Below are positions 36,431-49,605 of a DNA stretch of 64,000 nucleotides, one piece after another (position 1 is the first letter of the stretch; every line of letters begins with the position of its first letter). The notes beneath the pieces are model-generated. The model made no database searches, was not told the origin of the DNA, and was given only the letters and a program-made list of their open reading frames with translations. This stretch comes from Nipponacmea schrenckii. Taxonomy: Eukaryota > Mollusca > Gastropoda > Lottiidae. The stretch is from assembly GCA_030562195.1 (NCBI GenBank), contig JAUJPP010000005.1, positions 38,365,106-38,429,105 of the forward strand. Reading direction: 5' to 3'. Position numbers and translations under genes: made by a program.

Positions 36431-39400
36431 TTAACTCCCATCCCCAGTCTGTTTGTTTTTTGAAAAACAGCCGTGGAAATTAAAATTTACAATATGCTCA
36501 ACGGGAACTTCAGCTCGAGCTAGTTCTATCATGGATTCAGCGTCTAGTATCAGTAAATAGGTAGCAGTTCCCTTTTTACAGGCTAAGATAGGCACCAATA
36601 CCACACCTGGAAATGTACAGCGAGAGGATAATAATACAAAAATGCCAATGAACGGATCGTTGTAATCTATTATGTTATCTACCTTTATGAATTGAATACA
36701 AAGTGTAAAACATCTCGATTTCAAAACGGGAGAAGAGGGAGATTTAGATTTGCACCCCAATTAAATTTATTTTTAAAACTATCATTTTTATACTCATACG
36801 CTCCTGGAGGTGCTCGCAACGTGTTACAGATTTGATTCTGTCTAAATGTTCCCCAAGGAATGGGAGACTAGCACCACCACTCATCTTGAGTGATTATCAT
36901 AATGTGGTAAAGTATTCCGTGCATTGCAAGAATCACAGACGTCGAAAATACATCAGTTCTATTCTTATATATTGATTCTTGCTGTATCTAAGTGTTTTCA
37001 AGGGCCTGTCTGAAAATAGCAAAGTATGTCAATCACAGTAAGGCCTATGTACCTACCTTCGTCTTCTTTAACAGCGCCAGGTTTGGACAAGAAAATGGGT
37101 TCACATGTCATGTGGGTGTTTTCTATTTCTTTAACCTTCACTTCGCCCGTCTGTACATCCAGCTTTACAATCTAAAATACACAGAACAGTTCGATAATCA
37201 AAAACAAAACAACAAAATAAGTATTAATTTCTATTCCTCAAAATGTTACTGAACTCATGCGTTTGGAGTTTGTGAATCGTCCAAATCGTCAAAACACTCA
37301 ACCAATTTGGACAAATCCCGAGCTTCAAAGTCTTGTTCCAGCCAACTACTAAATATCTGAGTATATGTTACGTAAACGCAACCTTTGTTATCTTCTCTAT
37401 TAATGCTCAGAATATAAGAAGTTATCTTCGCTTGTGATGCTCAGAATAAAGGAATGTATTCTATTTTGTTACATGATCTTAGTGGAATCTGAAATGGTTG
37501 CCACCACTCCTTTCGATTTGCAGGTGTCGGAATGTTATGTTTGTACAGAAGCACTGTGGTGGAAACGGCGTATCCCATGAAAAATAGAAACAGACACAAT
37601 GTGAACGTTTTCATCTCTGATCTTCAGAGACAAGGTAATATAGATACTAGAAATACTTGTGCAGACAAACCTGGTTTTTAGAGGAAAATAGTGTAGCACC
37701 ATAAACAAACTGATATTTTTTACCATTAAATTGATCATAATTGATCTGAGGCAGCTCCATTGATACACCTTCTACAAATTAAAAACACAATTTAAAACAA
37801 ACAACGGTCTATTGATACACCTTCTACAAATTAAAAACACAATTTACAACAAACAACGGTCTATTGATACACCCTCTACAAATTAAAAACACAATTTACA
37901 TCAAACAACGGTCTATTGATACACCTTCTACAAATTAAAAACACAATTTCCAACAAACAACGTTCTATTGATACACCTTCTACAAATTAAAAACACAATT
38001 TACATCAAACAATGGTCTATTGATACACCTTGTACAAATTAAAAACACAATTTCCAACAAACAACGTTCTATTGATACACCTTCTACAAATTAAAAACAC
38101 AATTTACATCAAACAATGGTCTATTGATACACCTTGTACAAATTAAAAACACAATTTACATCAAACAACGGTCTATTGATACACATACTACAAATTAAAA
38201 ACACAATTTACATCAAACAGCGGGCTATTGATACACCTTCTACAAATTAAAAACACAATTTCCAACAAACAACGGTCTATTGATACACCTTCTACAACTT
38301 AAAAACACAATTTCCAAAAAACAACGATCTATTGATACACCTTCTACAAATTAAAAACACAATTTCCAACAAACAACGATCTATTGATACACCTTGTACA
38401 AATTAAAAACACAATTTACATCAAACAATGGTCTATTGATACACCTTGTACAAATTAAAAACACAATTTACATCAAACAACGGTCTGTTGATACACGTAC
38501 TACAAATTAAAAACACAATTAACAAGAAACACGGGCTATTGATATACCTTGTAAAAATTGAAAACACAATTTACAAACAAACAACGGTCTATTGATACAC
38601 CTTGTAAAAATTGAAAACACAATTTACAAACAAACAGTGGTCTATTGATATACCTTATTCAAATTTAAAACACAATTTCCAACAAACAACGATCTATTGA
38701 TACACCTCCTACAAATTAAAAACACAATTTGCACCAAACAAAGGTCTTTTGATATACCGTCTACAAAAATGTCTATTTTCGTTGTATCGGAATTCATTTG
38801 AAGACACAGACATGCTGCTGGTTATAATCAACTAGACAGTGTCATCAATGGTAATGGATGTACTAAGATTTTAAAAAATATCAAACCTTTCGTGATGAGA
38901 TCAGGTCGACAGAAGACACTATTATCTTTTTGAAGTACAGCTGTTGCTTTTGATTCGATTGTTACCAGATTATCATAAGCTTCACTGCCCTGTAAATGAT
39001 ATAAAACATAAAAACCACCGTAATTTCTGAGCTGGTGTCGAAACGAATTTCAAAGCTAAAAGACTGTAGAATAATATAAGGAGGAAGTCTTGATTAACAG
39101 TACAACGGAGCCTTTTCAAGCATGAAAAAGGTCTTCTTCGCAGAGGTCTTTTCCTTGACTAGTTGTATAGATGCAGTACATGTAATGCCAAACCTCTTTA
39201 ACTGTAAGTGGTAGAACAAATCTTCTAAAAGTACTATCAGGGATTGCAGTAGACCCACAGTTCCCTTTCATGTTGCTCAGATACAGATCTTTAATGGTCA
39301 ACACGTTGTCATATCCGGCTATATCTACAACCACGTGGCCATCCTCTTCATAACAGTTAACGAAATGAAAAACAAACATCGGATCAGCTTCAAACTTCGT

Positions 39401-42400
39401 CTTCAACAGCTCTCCGTCAGATTTGCGTATCAAATAGAATATTGTCTGAAATATCAATGATAAAATGTTAACCATTTACGCTAAAAGGGATACAAATTTT
39501 TGCTTTACCAGCTTATAGAGCTCAATTTGAACTACATGTATCTGTATAGTCATTTAAATATAAGCTTTACCATCTGATAGAGCTCGATTTCAACTATCTG
39601 TATAGTATCTTATATATAAGCTTTACCATCTGATAGAGCTCGATTTCAGCTATCTGTATAGTAATTTAAATATAAGCTTTACCATCTGATAGAGCTCGAT
39701 TTCAGCTATCTGTATAGTCATTTAAATATAAGCTTTACCATCTGATAGAGCTCGATTTCAGCTATGTGTGTAGTCGTTTAAATATTTATTTTCTAACCAT
39801 TATAGCTCAATGTCAGTTATCTATATTTTACTATCAACTATTTTATGATATTGTAGAAGTTTGTTCCGCTAGCAATGTGAGAAGGCATCGGGACACACGG
39901 TTTCGAAATGACAATAAAAACACCCCATTCATTGCATTGAACAAAGTGAAATCGTCCATTCCTGTATCAAATGAAAAGTAACTGTAAAACTAAAGTTTAA
40001 TATCTAAAACGTTGCAAAGATTGCAACAACCTAGGGTGTTTCAATTTTTTCGGTTTTTTTATTTTAATTTAGAGTATGTGAACTAGTTTATAGCAAGGAC
40101 CATTTCCCTCCTTGCCAGAAAGTATATTCGTTAACCCATTAAATGTTATTCACAATAATCAAGAAATTACGTCTTCATCTCAAAGTTTGATTGTCCAGTT
40201 TCTTGTTTCTTGTTTGTTAATGCAAATTTGATTGGGCTGTACTCTAGTTGGTGGTATTCGTAAGTCGTTTAATCTGATGAAATCGCTCACCTTGAAACGA
40301 GAAAGTGACTCATTGCAGTCAAGGTATAAGATAAAAATTTGTGAACAATTGTTAAACTATGTTTATACATTTCTTTCATTTAGTAGTAACTAGTTTGTAA
40401 CCGAATCTAAAATACCTTTTCACCAGGACACGATATGAGACAGTCTTCAGATGTTAAGTTGCTGATATTTTTTCTCAGTAACTTTGGTAAACTGATTCCA
40501 AAAGGTGCCTCAAGTATAACAAAAAAGTTCTCCGTTATACCAAAACTGTGCTGATACCCAACCATTGTCCTCCATCTAGATGGTATCGTCGCTACTAATT
40601 CTGCTTTCTCGTTTTCCAGATTTCCTGAAATTGAACCAAAGTGTTACATCAGTGATATCTTATGGTAAAATTCCTCTTTTTGGATGGTCAAAAACTATCA
40701 AGTCTCCGATTTGGTCAAAATAAGTCTTTGTTCATCAATACCAGATACCAGTATACTCATCTAAATAATTACTCTGATAGAGCTCCATTTCAGCTATCTA
40801 TATTGTCACTCTTGATATTTACTATTCTAGCTGATAGAGCTCAATTTCAGATACCAGTATACTCATCTAAATATTTACTTTTCCAGTTGATAGAGTTCAA
40901 TTTCAGCTATCTATATAGTCAATCTTAATATTCACTTTTCCAGCTGATAGAGCTTAATTTGAGCTATCTATATAGCCAAACTAAATATTTACTTTACCAG
41001 CTGATAGAGCTCAATTTCAGCTGTCTATAAAGACAATCTACTAGTATATATTTACTTTACCAGCCGATAGAGCTCAATTTCAGCTGTCTATATAGCCAAT
41101 CTATATATTTACTTTACCAGCTTATAGAGCTCAATTTCAGCTATCTATATAACCAACCTAAATATTTACTTTACCAGCTGATAGAGCTCAATTTCAGCTA
41201 TCTATATGGCCAACCTAAATATTTACTTTACCAGCTGATAGAGCTCAATTTCAGTTATCTATATAGTCAATCTAAATATTTACTTTACCAGCTGATAGAG
41301 CTCAATTTCAGCTGTCTATATAGTCAATCTAAATATTTAGGCCCTACTTTTCCATTTGATAGAGCTCAATTTCAGTTATCTGTATATTCGTGTAACTATT
41401 AACTATAAAAATTGTGAAGTATTTTAAGTTCCGTAAAGAACATGTTGCCAGTTTTTTTGATAAAAAAACACCTGTTTCTTACCATTGGGTTGAGTCGGTA
41501 TTTTAACGATGTTATAAGCTTTACTTGGCTTCATACACGATCCTAGATTATAGTTATAACCATCTGTACTGGTGTGTGGATGAGCAGTTGCCAAGTGAAC
41601 AGCAACATAGTTAGACATAGTTATCTGAAATAGGAAAAGAATTAAAACAAAACGTTTTTAAATTAATGGTCGCGTAGTCTTTCTCAACTCAGTATAACGT
41701 GGTGCAAAATCTAATGTTTTTGTCAGTTTTTGTTTTATCAGAAAATGAGAGATCGTGGTTATTCCCAGCTTGACAACTTTTTATACAAACCTTAATAGTT
41801 GAGGCTGAATTTAAAACTATAACATCAGAATGTCTACAAACCTTTTTATTTTGTTGAAGTGTGTTCGGATCCACTCGATACATTTGAGGTGTTTCTGTCA
41901 GGGCCCATAACTCGTCTCCTCTTTCAATAATACTAACATTCGTGTTGTCGTTCGGTGCTTTTTTTTTAAAAACAGAAAACAATCTAAAAGGAATCATATA
42001 ATAATAGTTACAAATATAGTAATAGATCGATTCATATTCATATTCAGGTCATCAGATCCCATCAATCTCATATAAGTTTGAACAAAGACAATGAAAACCA
42101 GAACTTCGGTATAGGTATAGGGATTCAAACAGATAATATAATGTATCATTGAATATTCGATAGTCAACTAACAAGATCTAATACATAAATAAGTGTCTCC
42201 AACAGGCTCTTTTATTCATGAACTATACTTAGGTCGCAATATTAAAATCACTTGGAAAATCATCAATTATCGGAGATAAACAGTCTCACACAATCAGGAA
42301 CAAGCAGATTATCTAACGAAACTACCAATATATAATTCATTTTAATTTACAACAGAACAAAACAAACTGTCAAAATACAGTACCTCGAAAATATGCTTTT

Positions 42401-44880
42401 ACATGGATCAGGAACTCCTCTAGTACTAAACTGATCACAGACTAGTCGCTGAGCTTTAAACGTTTTCTTCCACGCATCTGTATCTAGCACTCGACTCTGA
42501 AACACTACTCCGCCATCTTGAATTCTAAACTTTAACAAAACACTCATTCCATCGAACAAGTGGTTTGTTTTATCTCCGCCATAATGGAATACCCCGGATC
42601 CATTTCTATAAAGGGATCCGTCAATCCAGTCCGGAACTGTGCCTTAAAAGGTTCAGAAAAAAAGTAATTTAATTTTATCAGACATTCTTATAAAGTTTCT
42701 TATATTTACTCAACTTTAAGGTTGGAAGATACAAAAACTAAAACAATAAACAATTTCCTATTCATCTCAAACAATAGTGTATATAGTATGGAAGACAATT
42801 CCTGCCATATTCGGTGTTAAACATTAGTACAGTAAAATCAACATTTGTACGCTTAATTTGACATTTGTTCGCTAAATTCATAATTTGTTGTTAAAAATTT
42901 ATTCAAATAAAAAATATTACTGAACAAATTAAAGATTAAGCCGAACTAATATTGCCCACTTCATAATGCCGAATGAAGTTTACCGAACAAATGTTGAAAA
43001 ACATTTCTCGCATTTCATGAGAACGATATCATTATGACGACATGTGGCGCTGCTCAATTTGAGTTAGGGCTTCGTTCCTATTTTTTTGGCCAATTTTTAT
43101 GGCCGGCAAGTGGCTGTGTACAAAGTAAAGAATCTTATTATGAATTCCAATTTTATGATAAAAAGCGAAGTTTTTAATCAAACTCTTGGTACTGTTGGAA
43201 TGTAAGATTTTGAGATAAATATGGTGCCTATACCAGGAAATGTTTTAAAAAATGGCCGTTTTATGTACAGTCCACAGTGATGGTTGTGGGACAGATACTT
43301 TGATGGAATAAGCAAAATCCCAACTACATGGTTTCTTCAGACCTTTGAAGATATCGAAAATTCCAATATAAAAGTACATGGCCAATCTTAGAAAAATAGC
43401 CAATTTTTGAATAGTCCACTCTGATGGTGGCGGGCTTTATGTTTTGATGGAATTGGCAGAATCCCAACCACATGGCGCCTTCAGACCTGTGAATATCCCA
43501 AAAATTCCAAAGAAATGGTATTTTCATGCCAAACTTAGTAACTGGTCAGTCAGTGATGAAGACTCTTCATGGCCAATTTTTGAAAAATGGCCAATTTTTT
43601 AACAGTCCACGGTGATGGTGGTCGAGCATTGATGGAATTGGCAGAATCCTAACCACACGGTGCCTTCAGACCTGAGAATAAATCAAATAATTCCAATGTA
43701 ATGGTATTTTCATGCCAAACGTAGTGACTTGCCAGTCAGTGATGAAAACTCTTCATGGCCAATTGATAAAATATGGCCAATATTTTATCAGTCCACGCTG
43801 ATGTTGGTGTGGCATAAGTTTTGATGGGATTGCTAAGAATCCCTACCACATGTGGTGCCTTCAGACCTATGAAAATCCAAAAAATTCCAATGAAATCGTA
43901 TTTTCATGCCAAATTTAGCGACTGGCCAGTCAGTGATGAAGACTCTTCATCGCAAATTATTTGAAAAATGACCTTTGTTTGAAAAGGCCACGCTGATGGT
44001 GGTGGGGAATAAATTTTGAATTGGCAGAATCCCAACCAAATAGTGGCTTCTGACCTTTATGCCCCACCGCCATCAGCGTGGACTGTTAAAAATTGACGAC
44101 GAGCCATAACGAATCTTCATCTTTATCTGGCCAGTAACTAAACTTGGCATGGAAATACTATTATATTGGAATTTTAGATATATTCACAGTCTGAAGAAAC
44201 CATGTGGTTGGGATTTTGCAAATTCCATCAAATTATCTGTCCCACCACCATCACTGTGGACTGTACAAAAATTGGCCATTTTGAAAACATTTCAAGGTAT
44301 AGGCACCATATTTATCTCAAAATCTCACATTCCAATGAATAAAGAGAACCAAGAGTTTGATTAAAAACTTCGCTTTTTATCAAATTGGAATTCATAATAA
44401 GATTCTTTACTTTGTACACAGCCACTGGCCGGCCATAAAAATTGACCAAATAAATAGGAACGAATCCCTAAATCAAATTGAGCAGCGCCACTTGTCGTCA
44501 TAATGATAACGTTCTCATGAAATACGAGAAATGTTTTTCAACATTTGTTCGGTAAACTTCATTTGGCGTTATGAAGTGGGCACTATTAGTTCGGCTTGAT
44601 CGTTTATTTGTTCAGTAATATTCTTTATTCGAATGATAAATTTTTAACAACAAATTATGAATTTAGCGAACGAATGTCAAATTTAGCGTACAAATGTTGA
44701 TTTTACTGTACTAATGTGTAACACCAAATTAAGAATGATTAATTATGGCAGGGATTGTCTTCCATAATATAGAGCATGTAGGTTTTACTTACCTGTAATC
44801 TGTAGCTTCAGCTCCTCCTTAACCTCAGATTCAGGTTGGAAGCTTATCCAAATTGGTGAATCCGTTTCTTTCTGGGTCAT
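36431..44880 (-). CDS. Carotenoid cleavage oxygenase A (BCO/RPE65/NinaB family), 10 exons, 528 aa
   Basis: Coding exons in transcript order: 44880-44793, 42642-42384, 41983-41842, 41624-41483, 40624-40416, 39445-39194, 38989-38887, 37771-37671, 37171-37057, 36606-36431. The frame is continuous through GT-AG introns. The protein has the seven-bladed propeller family hallmarks: GSLYRNGSG near the N-terminus, the metazoan PDPCK motif, and four iron-binding histidines at about H178 (TAHPH), H236 (YQHSFG), H307 (FVFHFVN) and H515 (NFHG). Other family phrases are YNIVKIP, ELPQINY and ARAEVP. There is no signal peptide. The family cleaves carotenoids such as beta-carotene to retinal or apocarotenals, or isomerises retinoids. 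Which reaction this protein performs cannot be read from the sequence. It is a tandem paralogue of gene B with identical intron positions and phases. Introns hold a foldback element, two arrays of one minisatellite and a splice-site array. Confidence 0.93.
37755..38770 (-). repeat. 52-bp minisatellite repeating the 3' splice site of oxygenase A exon 8
   Basis: About 20 units of roughly 52 bp. In transcript sense each reads ...TTTTTAATTTGTAG then AAGGTGTATCAATAGACC. The last unit in transcript order is the real exon 8 acceptor (AG at 37773-37772) and its first 13 coding bases AAGGTGTATCAAT. The array therefore consists of copies of the intron-exon junction, each with a pyrimidine-bearing tract and an AG at the matching place. 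Use of an upstream copy would add codons that soon meet an in-frame TAA. Confidence 0.9.
39490..39790. repeat. About 56-bp minisatellite, intron 5 of oxygenase A
   Basis: Five or six units of 'taccatctgatagagctcga ... tatctgtatagtcatttaaa', each with the palindrome GAGCTC. It is the same family as 40,740-41,400 with a consistent sub-variant (CATCTG for CAGCTG, CGATTT for CAATTT). Confidence 0.85.
40740..41400. repeat. About 56-bp minisatellite, intron 4 of oxygenase A
   Basis: About eleven units of 'ttaccagctgatagagctca', then 'atttcagctatctatatagt' and 'caatctaaatatttac'. Some units lack bases or carry small insertions. In transcript sense each unit contains CTGGTAAAGT, a weak donor-like string, but I found no exon edge in this gene that it copies. 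Confidence 0.85.
42787..44766. mobile_element. Foldback-type element with long inverted repeats in intron 1 of oxygenase A
   Basis: Arms of roughly 600 bp at 42,787-43,400 and 44,140-44,766 are inverted copies, from TATGGAAGACAAT at each outer end through 'agtacagtaaaatcaaca', 'atttgttcggtaaa' and 'gaattccaatt'. ATATAG flanks both ends (42781-42786, 44767-44772), a probable 6-bp target duplication. TA alone is the other reading. The centre has about three tandem units of roughly 190 bp. There is no transposase. The right end stops about 20 bases from the exon 1 splice donor. Confidence 0.85.
43400..44060. repeat. About 190-bp tandem units inside the foldback element
   Basis: The phrase 'cagtccacggtgatggtggt' ... 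'gccttcagacctg' ... 'ttttcatgccaaac' ... 'gatgaagactcttcatggcc' recurs about three times in the same orientation with substitutions. Confidence 0.75.
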
Positions 44881-47800
44881 TTTAAATCTACCAGTGTAAA
44901 ATGTAAATTCGTAATAATAATATATACAAGTATAAACTATCAGAAAGTATTTGATATCAATGAAATTGTGAAATTGAACCCTTTTTTTTAAACTGATGAC
45001 ACTGCATTCGATATAAATGAACGTTAATCATTTGTTGTTGTCAAGTTAATCACGTGACGGTTACCGTTCTCAGTTACTTTACATACAAAGCGTTTGTCTC
45101 TTATCTACTTTCCTAAGATACACAAAAGTTAAATTTTATTGTAACTTATTATTAACAACATTGAAGTTTTTCGAAGTACCAGTCTAGGTATCGACACTCG
45201 AGGTGATCATTATGAAAATTTCCCAAATACCTTCTCGTTACTATTCGCCCACGATATCAGGTTAGAAACTGTTCATATTTCAAATATCTTTTTTCACCTG
45301 TGTTATGTTTGACTCAAGCAAAAGGAACAAGATTAGCAGAGACCAAGGTTATTAATATGATCTAAGCTATTTCAAGAAAATGTAAAGTGTTTCTGTTGAT
45401 ACAGCATTTTAAATATTTGATAAAATGTTAGTTCCTATACTTCACTATGGATAAAAAAAATGTGGGGCCATACGCAGAGTCCTAAAACTGAGAATTTTTC
45501 TTTTATTTGTTTTTAAATCTGCATTAAGTCTCTAAAACTTCTTGTAGTATGGTTGGATTGAGAGAGGTCGGTATTTTGTCTAATATGTCCTAAAATGTAT
45601 ACAATATTTGATTTTGATAACACAAATGCCAAAACAAAAACTACCAAATACAATATGTTGTATTGTTGTAAAATTTAAACATAAGGGGCAAGACAAAAAT
45701 ATGCTCTTTGAACATGGCTTTGGCTATGTCCGGATATTACAGAATATTGGTTACAAAAATATATTTTACATTTATTCAAACAACTAACATAGATTATAGT
45801 CTGTAGAAATTTAGTTCATCTGTTGTAAATAATTCACAACTTTAAAATTATTGGAAATATAAAGCTATATTAGGTTTAGAAATATGTATCATATGAAATA
45901 AAAAACACATTTGAATATGCTTATTGTAAATATTGGTGTGGTAGCTATTTATTCAAATCTGTCGAATGTAAATGTTCAAATTGGAATATATTTTAATTAT
46001 ATATATATCAGTTACGTATCCAACATATAGTTATATTAAGCATGGAACAGAAAGAAAGTTGTATATAAAAACTTATAGTAAATGCATAAAAAAATATTCA
46101 TTATATTTTTTATTGAGTGCCTATATTATAATTATCAAATGAATTATTTACTATATGAATAATTATTGTTTAAATGCAATGAATGGAGTTTTACGTCCTA
46201 TTCGTCTGTACATAATGGGACTAATGAAGATGATCCAAGTTATTGTTAATTACTATTGTAAGTTTCACAGAAATCTTGTACCTTGCCCGGAAGGCATGGA
46301 TACATGAATAGAATTAAATTGTTATTATGAAGTCATTTAATGTGGTTAATCTCAGGTTCTTCCTGACCTGAGTATTCACCTTATAACGGTGATTAATTTA
46401 AGCTAATTACTTTTAGTATTATAAAAAAGTTATATCAATGAATATAGATTATTGTTTACAGTCGTTACATGATTGTAATTTCGAATATAATTAATTTAAT
46501 GAACAGGGATTAATTAGTTTATCGGATTCAGTTAAGGGATCATCTTTATTAAACACAACACATGGACATCTATAGATATATTTGAAACATTAAGAAACAT
46601 TTCTAAAAATTTGTACTACATATATCAAACATCCTTTACATTTAGGCATGTTTGGTCAGAACAGCGGTTAATTCCCAATCGTCTTATTTTGATCAGTAAT
46701 ATACTTAATCTCTTTATCTGGCCACACTACTCACCTCTCATGTCCAAATTAAGCTGACAGATTGAGAGTATATTCAGTAACTGATCCGTGTTCAGTTCTT
46801 ATATAAATGTACATATAGTATTGTTAATTAAAGCCGTCATCTTTGGCTCAAGGTGGGGCTCATGACAAATTGTTGTTAATTTGTTTAATGGAAAAGAGAA
46901 TATATTCATTGTTAATCCGTTTGTAGTGTAAATAATTAGTCTAAGTCGAAAACGTAAGTGTAAGTCGAAAGCATCTTTTCATTTAAAACAATATCTGGTT
47001 TAGTGGAAAGGTAAAAACACTGACCTAGGATTTCAGCATTGAAGATTTTTTAGCTTTAATTTTTACTAAAACCACTTCTATACAATCCAGCTGCGGCCAT
47101 ATAAACATGGGCGAGAAGTCCTTTTCATCGCTTTCTCGTGTACGAGAAGTCGAGAGTAGATATGGCCGCATTCGGTTTTGATATACCTCAGTACGGTCTA
47201 AGGATTTGACTATTGAAAACATGTCAGATTGACCTTTTGACCTAACTTGATAACCTGTTTTAACAATATTTTAAATATTTTTGGGCTGATATTCTAATTT
47301 TCTTTAACAGTATAAAACATATTCAAAATACTCAAATTATTAGCTCAAATTTCTACAGGAGTCTGTTTCTCAGTTCACATTTCATTGTAAAACATCTACC
47401 TTAGAGTAAACTTGGGTATAATTGTTTTCAATTCAAAGTAATGACTAATTTAAAATTAAAAAGATACAAATGTGCTCTCTTCTTGGTGAATTTGCTTTTC
47501 GAAAAAATATTAACCTTTTTATATTAGTTGATTGATTGATAATTACATGGTATGTTCACTTATGAATAATATATTCTTACAAGCCTACGTTGACAGGTAG
47601 CTTTATTTTCCTTGGGAATCAGACATGCTTAATCGAATTCTGATTAACAAAATATTGGTAAATTGTTATGTAGAACTTGATATCAGCTGATAGTATTTCT
47701 ATCAGTCAAAATTTGCAAATTAATCACATTTCAGAACAAGTTTGAGTTTATTTATATTTCTAATTTGGAACAAAGCTGCCAACGTACTTATTTTTCAATT

Positions 47801-48260
47801 TCTGACAAATCAAGTGGAAATACAACTCAATATTACATCTCACCTTACTAGTTACAAGACTGATTGTAATGTGATAAAATAATCTAATTTCTTACCCTTG
47901 TTATTGAGATTCTGGAAAGTTCTTTCTCTCTCTTATTTTCACTACTTTTATACACTTTATTATGTTAAAAAGCAACAAATTCCATAAACAGTCCTGTTAA
48001 CTGTCCATACCCGACTGACTGACTGTCTATAGCAAGCTTCACTGCATCTATCCAATTCATGTATTTTATCTTTCTTTTTATCTGTAACGGATTATATAAA
48101 TACTGGTCCAACATTCCGTGAAGCATTAACAAAATATAATACGGTGGAATTAAAATGACTCTTAGCACGCGTCCTTATTGAAGTTTTATAAGTAAAGATC
48201 TTCAGACAATTGATCTAATTAAGCCTGTGTACCTGTGTACAGAAGTTTAAGAAGTTGAAT
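44881..48260. other. Intergenic region upstream of oxygenase A, no gene seen
   Basis: AT-rich sequence without a convincing ORF. It must contain the gene A promoter unless that gene has distant 5' exons. An acceptor-like string, ACACTGGTAG, lies just before the ATG in transcript sense, so a non-coding 5' exon is possible. I could not place it. Confidence 0.45.
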
Positions 48261-48269
48261 TTTTCTAAC

Positions 48270-49605
48270 AACTTATCTACTTCAGCTCGATCAGTTATCT
48301 GCAGATCTCTACTATTCGAACACCAGTAAAGACACGAGCTGAAATAGATCAGTTGTCTGAAGATCTCTACTTGTCGAACACCAGTAAAGACACGGACTGA
48401 AATAGATCAGTTGTCTGAAGATCTCTACTTGTCGAACATCAGTAAAGACACGGGCTGGAATAGATCAGTTGTCTGAAGATCTCTACTTGTCGAACACCAG
48501 TAAAGACACGGGCTGAAATAGATCAGTTATCTGCAGATCTCTACTTGTCGAACACCAGTAAACACACGGACTGAAATAGATCAGTTGTCTGAAGATCTCT
48601 ACTTGTCGAACATCAGTAAAGACACAGGCTGAATTAGATCAGTTGTCTGAAGATCTCTACTTGTCGAACACCAGTAAAGACACGGACCACGGACTGAAAT
48701 AGATCAGTTGTCTGAAGATTTCTACTTGTCGAACATCAGTAAAGACACGGGCTGAATTAGATCAGTTGTCTAACGATTATTGTCAACTTTAGTAGAGACA
48801 CAAGCTGAAATCGATCAGTTGTGTGAAGATCTCTACTTGTCATACTTCAGTAGAGACACAGGCTGACAAAGATCAGTTGTCTGAAGATTTCTACTTTTCA
48901 TACTTTAGCAGAGAGACACAGGCTGAAATAGATCAGTTGTCTGAAGATCTCTACTTGTCAAACTCTAGTAGAGACACAGGCTGATATAGATCAGTTATCT
49001 GAAGATCTATACTTGTCATACTTCAGTAGAGAGTCACAGGCTGAAATAGATCAGTTGAATGAAGATCTTTACTTTTCATACTTCAGTAGAGACACAGGCT
49101 GAAATAGATCAGTTGTCTGAAGATCTCTACTTTCATACTTCAGTAGAGAGACACAGGCTGAAATAGATCAGTTGTCTGAAGATCTCTACTTTTCATACTT
49201 CAATAGAGACACAGGCTGATATAGATCAGTTGAATGAAGATCTCTATTTTTCATACTTCAGTAGAGAGACACAGGCTGAAATAGATCAGTTGAATGAAGA
49301 TCTCTACTTATCATACTTCAGTAGAGAGACACAGGCTGAAATGGATCAGTTGTCTGAAGATCTCTACTTTTCAAACTTCAGTAGAGACACAGGCTGAAAT
49401 AGATCAGTTGTCTGAAGATCTCTACTTGTCAAACTCTAGTAGAGACACAGGCTGAAGTAGATCAGTTGTCTGAAGATCTCTACTAACTTGTCAAGCTCTA
49501 GTAGAGAGACACAGGCTGAAGTAGATCAGTTGTCTGAAGATCTCTACTTGTCATACTTCAGTAGAGACACAGGCTGATATAGATCACGTGTCTGAAAATA
49601 CTCTA
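48270..49605. repeat. About 58-bp minisatellite between the oxygenase genes
   Basis: About 23 units of 'aatagatcagttgtctgaag' followed by 'atctctacttgtcgaacacc' and 'agtaaagacacgggctga'. Two sub-types occur in blocks: the first eight or so units have CGAACACCAGTAAA, later ones have CATACTTCAGTAGAGA. This points to expansion in two phases. Confidence 0.92.

Noticed and set aside
40740..41400. Peptide-like translation IAEIELYQLVK of the 56-bp units
   Set aside because: Each unit soon meets a stop, unit length is not a multiple of three throughout, and no exon of the gene contains this peptide.
43324..44364. Two similar short frames (minus and plus) in the foldback element
   Set aside because: They are the same inverted-repeat sequence read on both arms, without conserved domain or extension.
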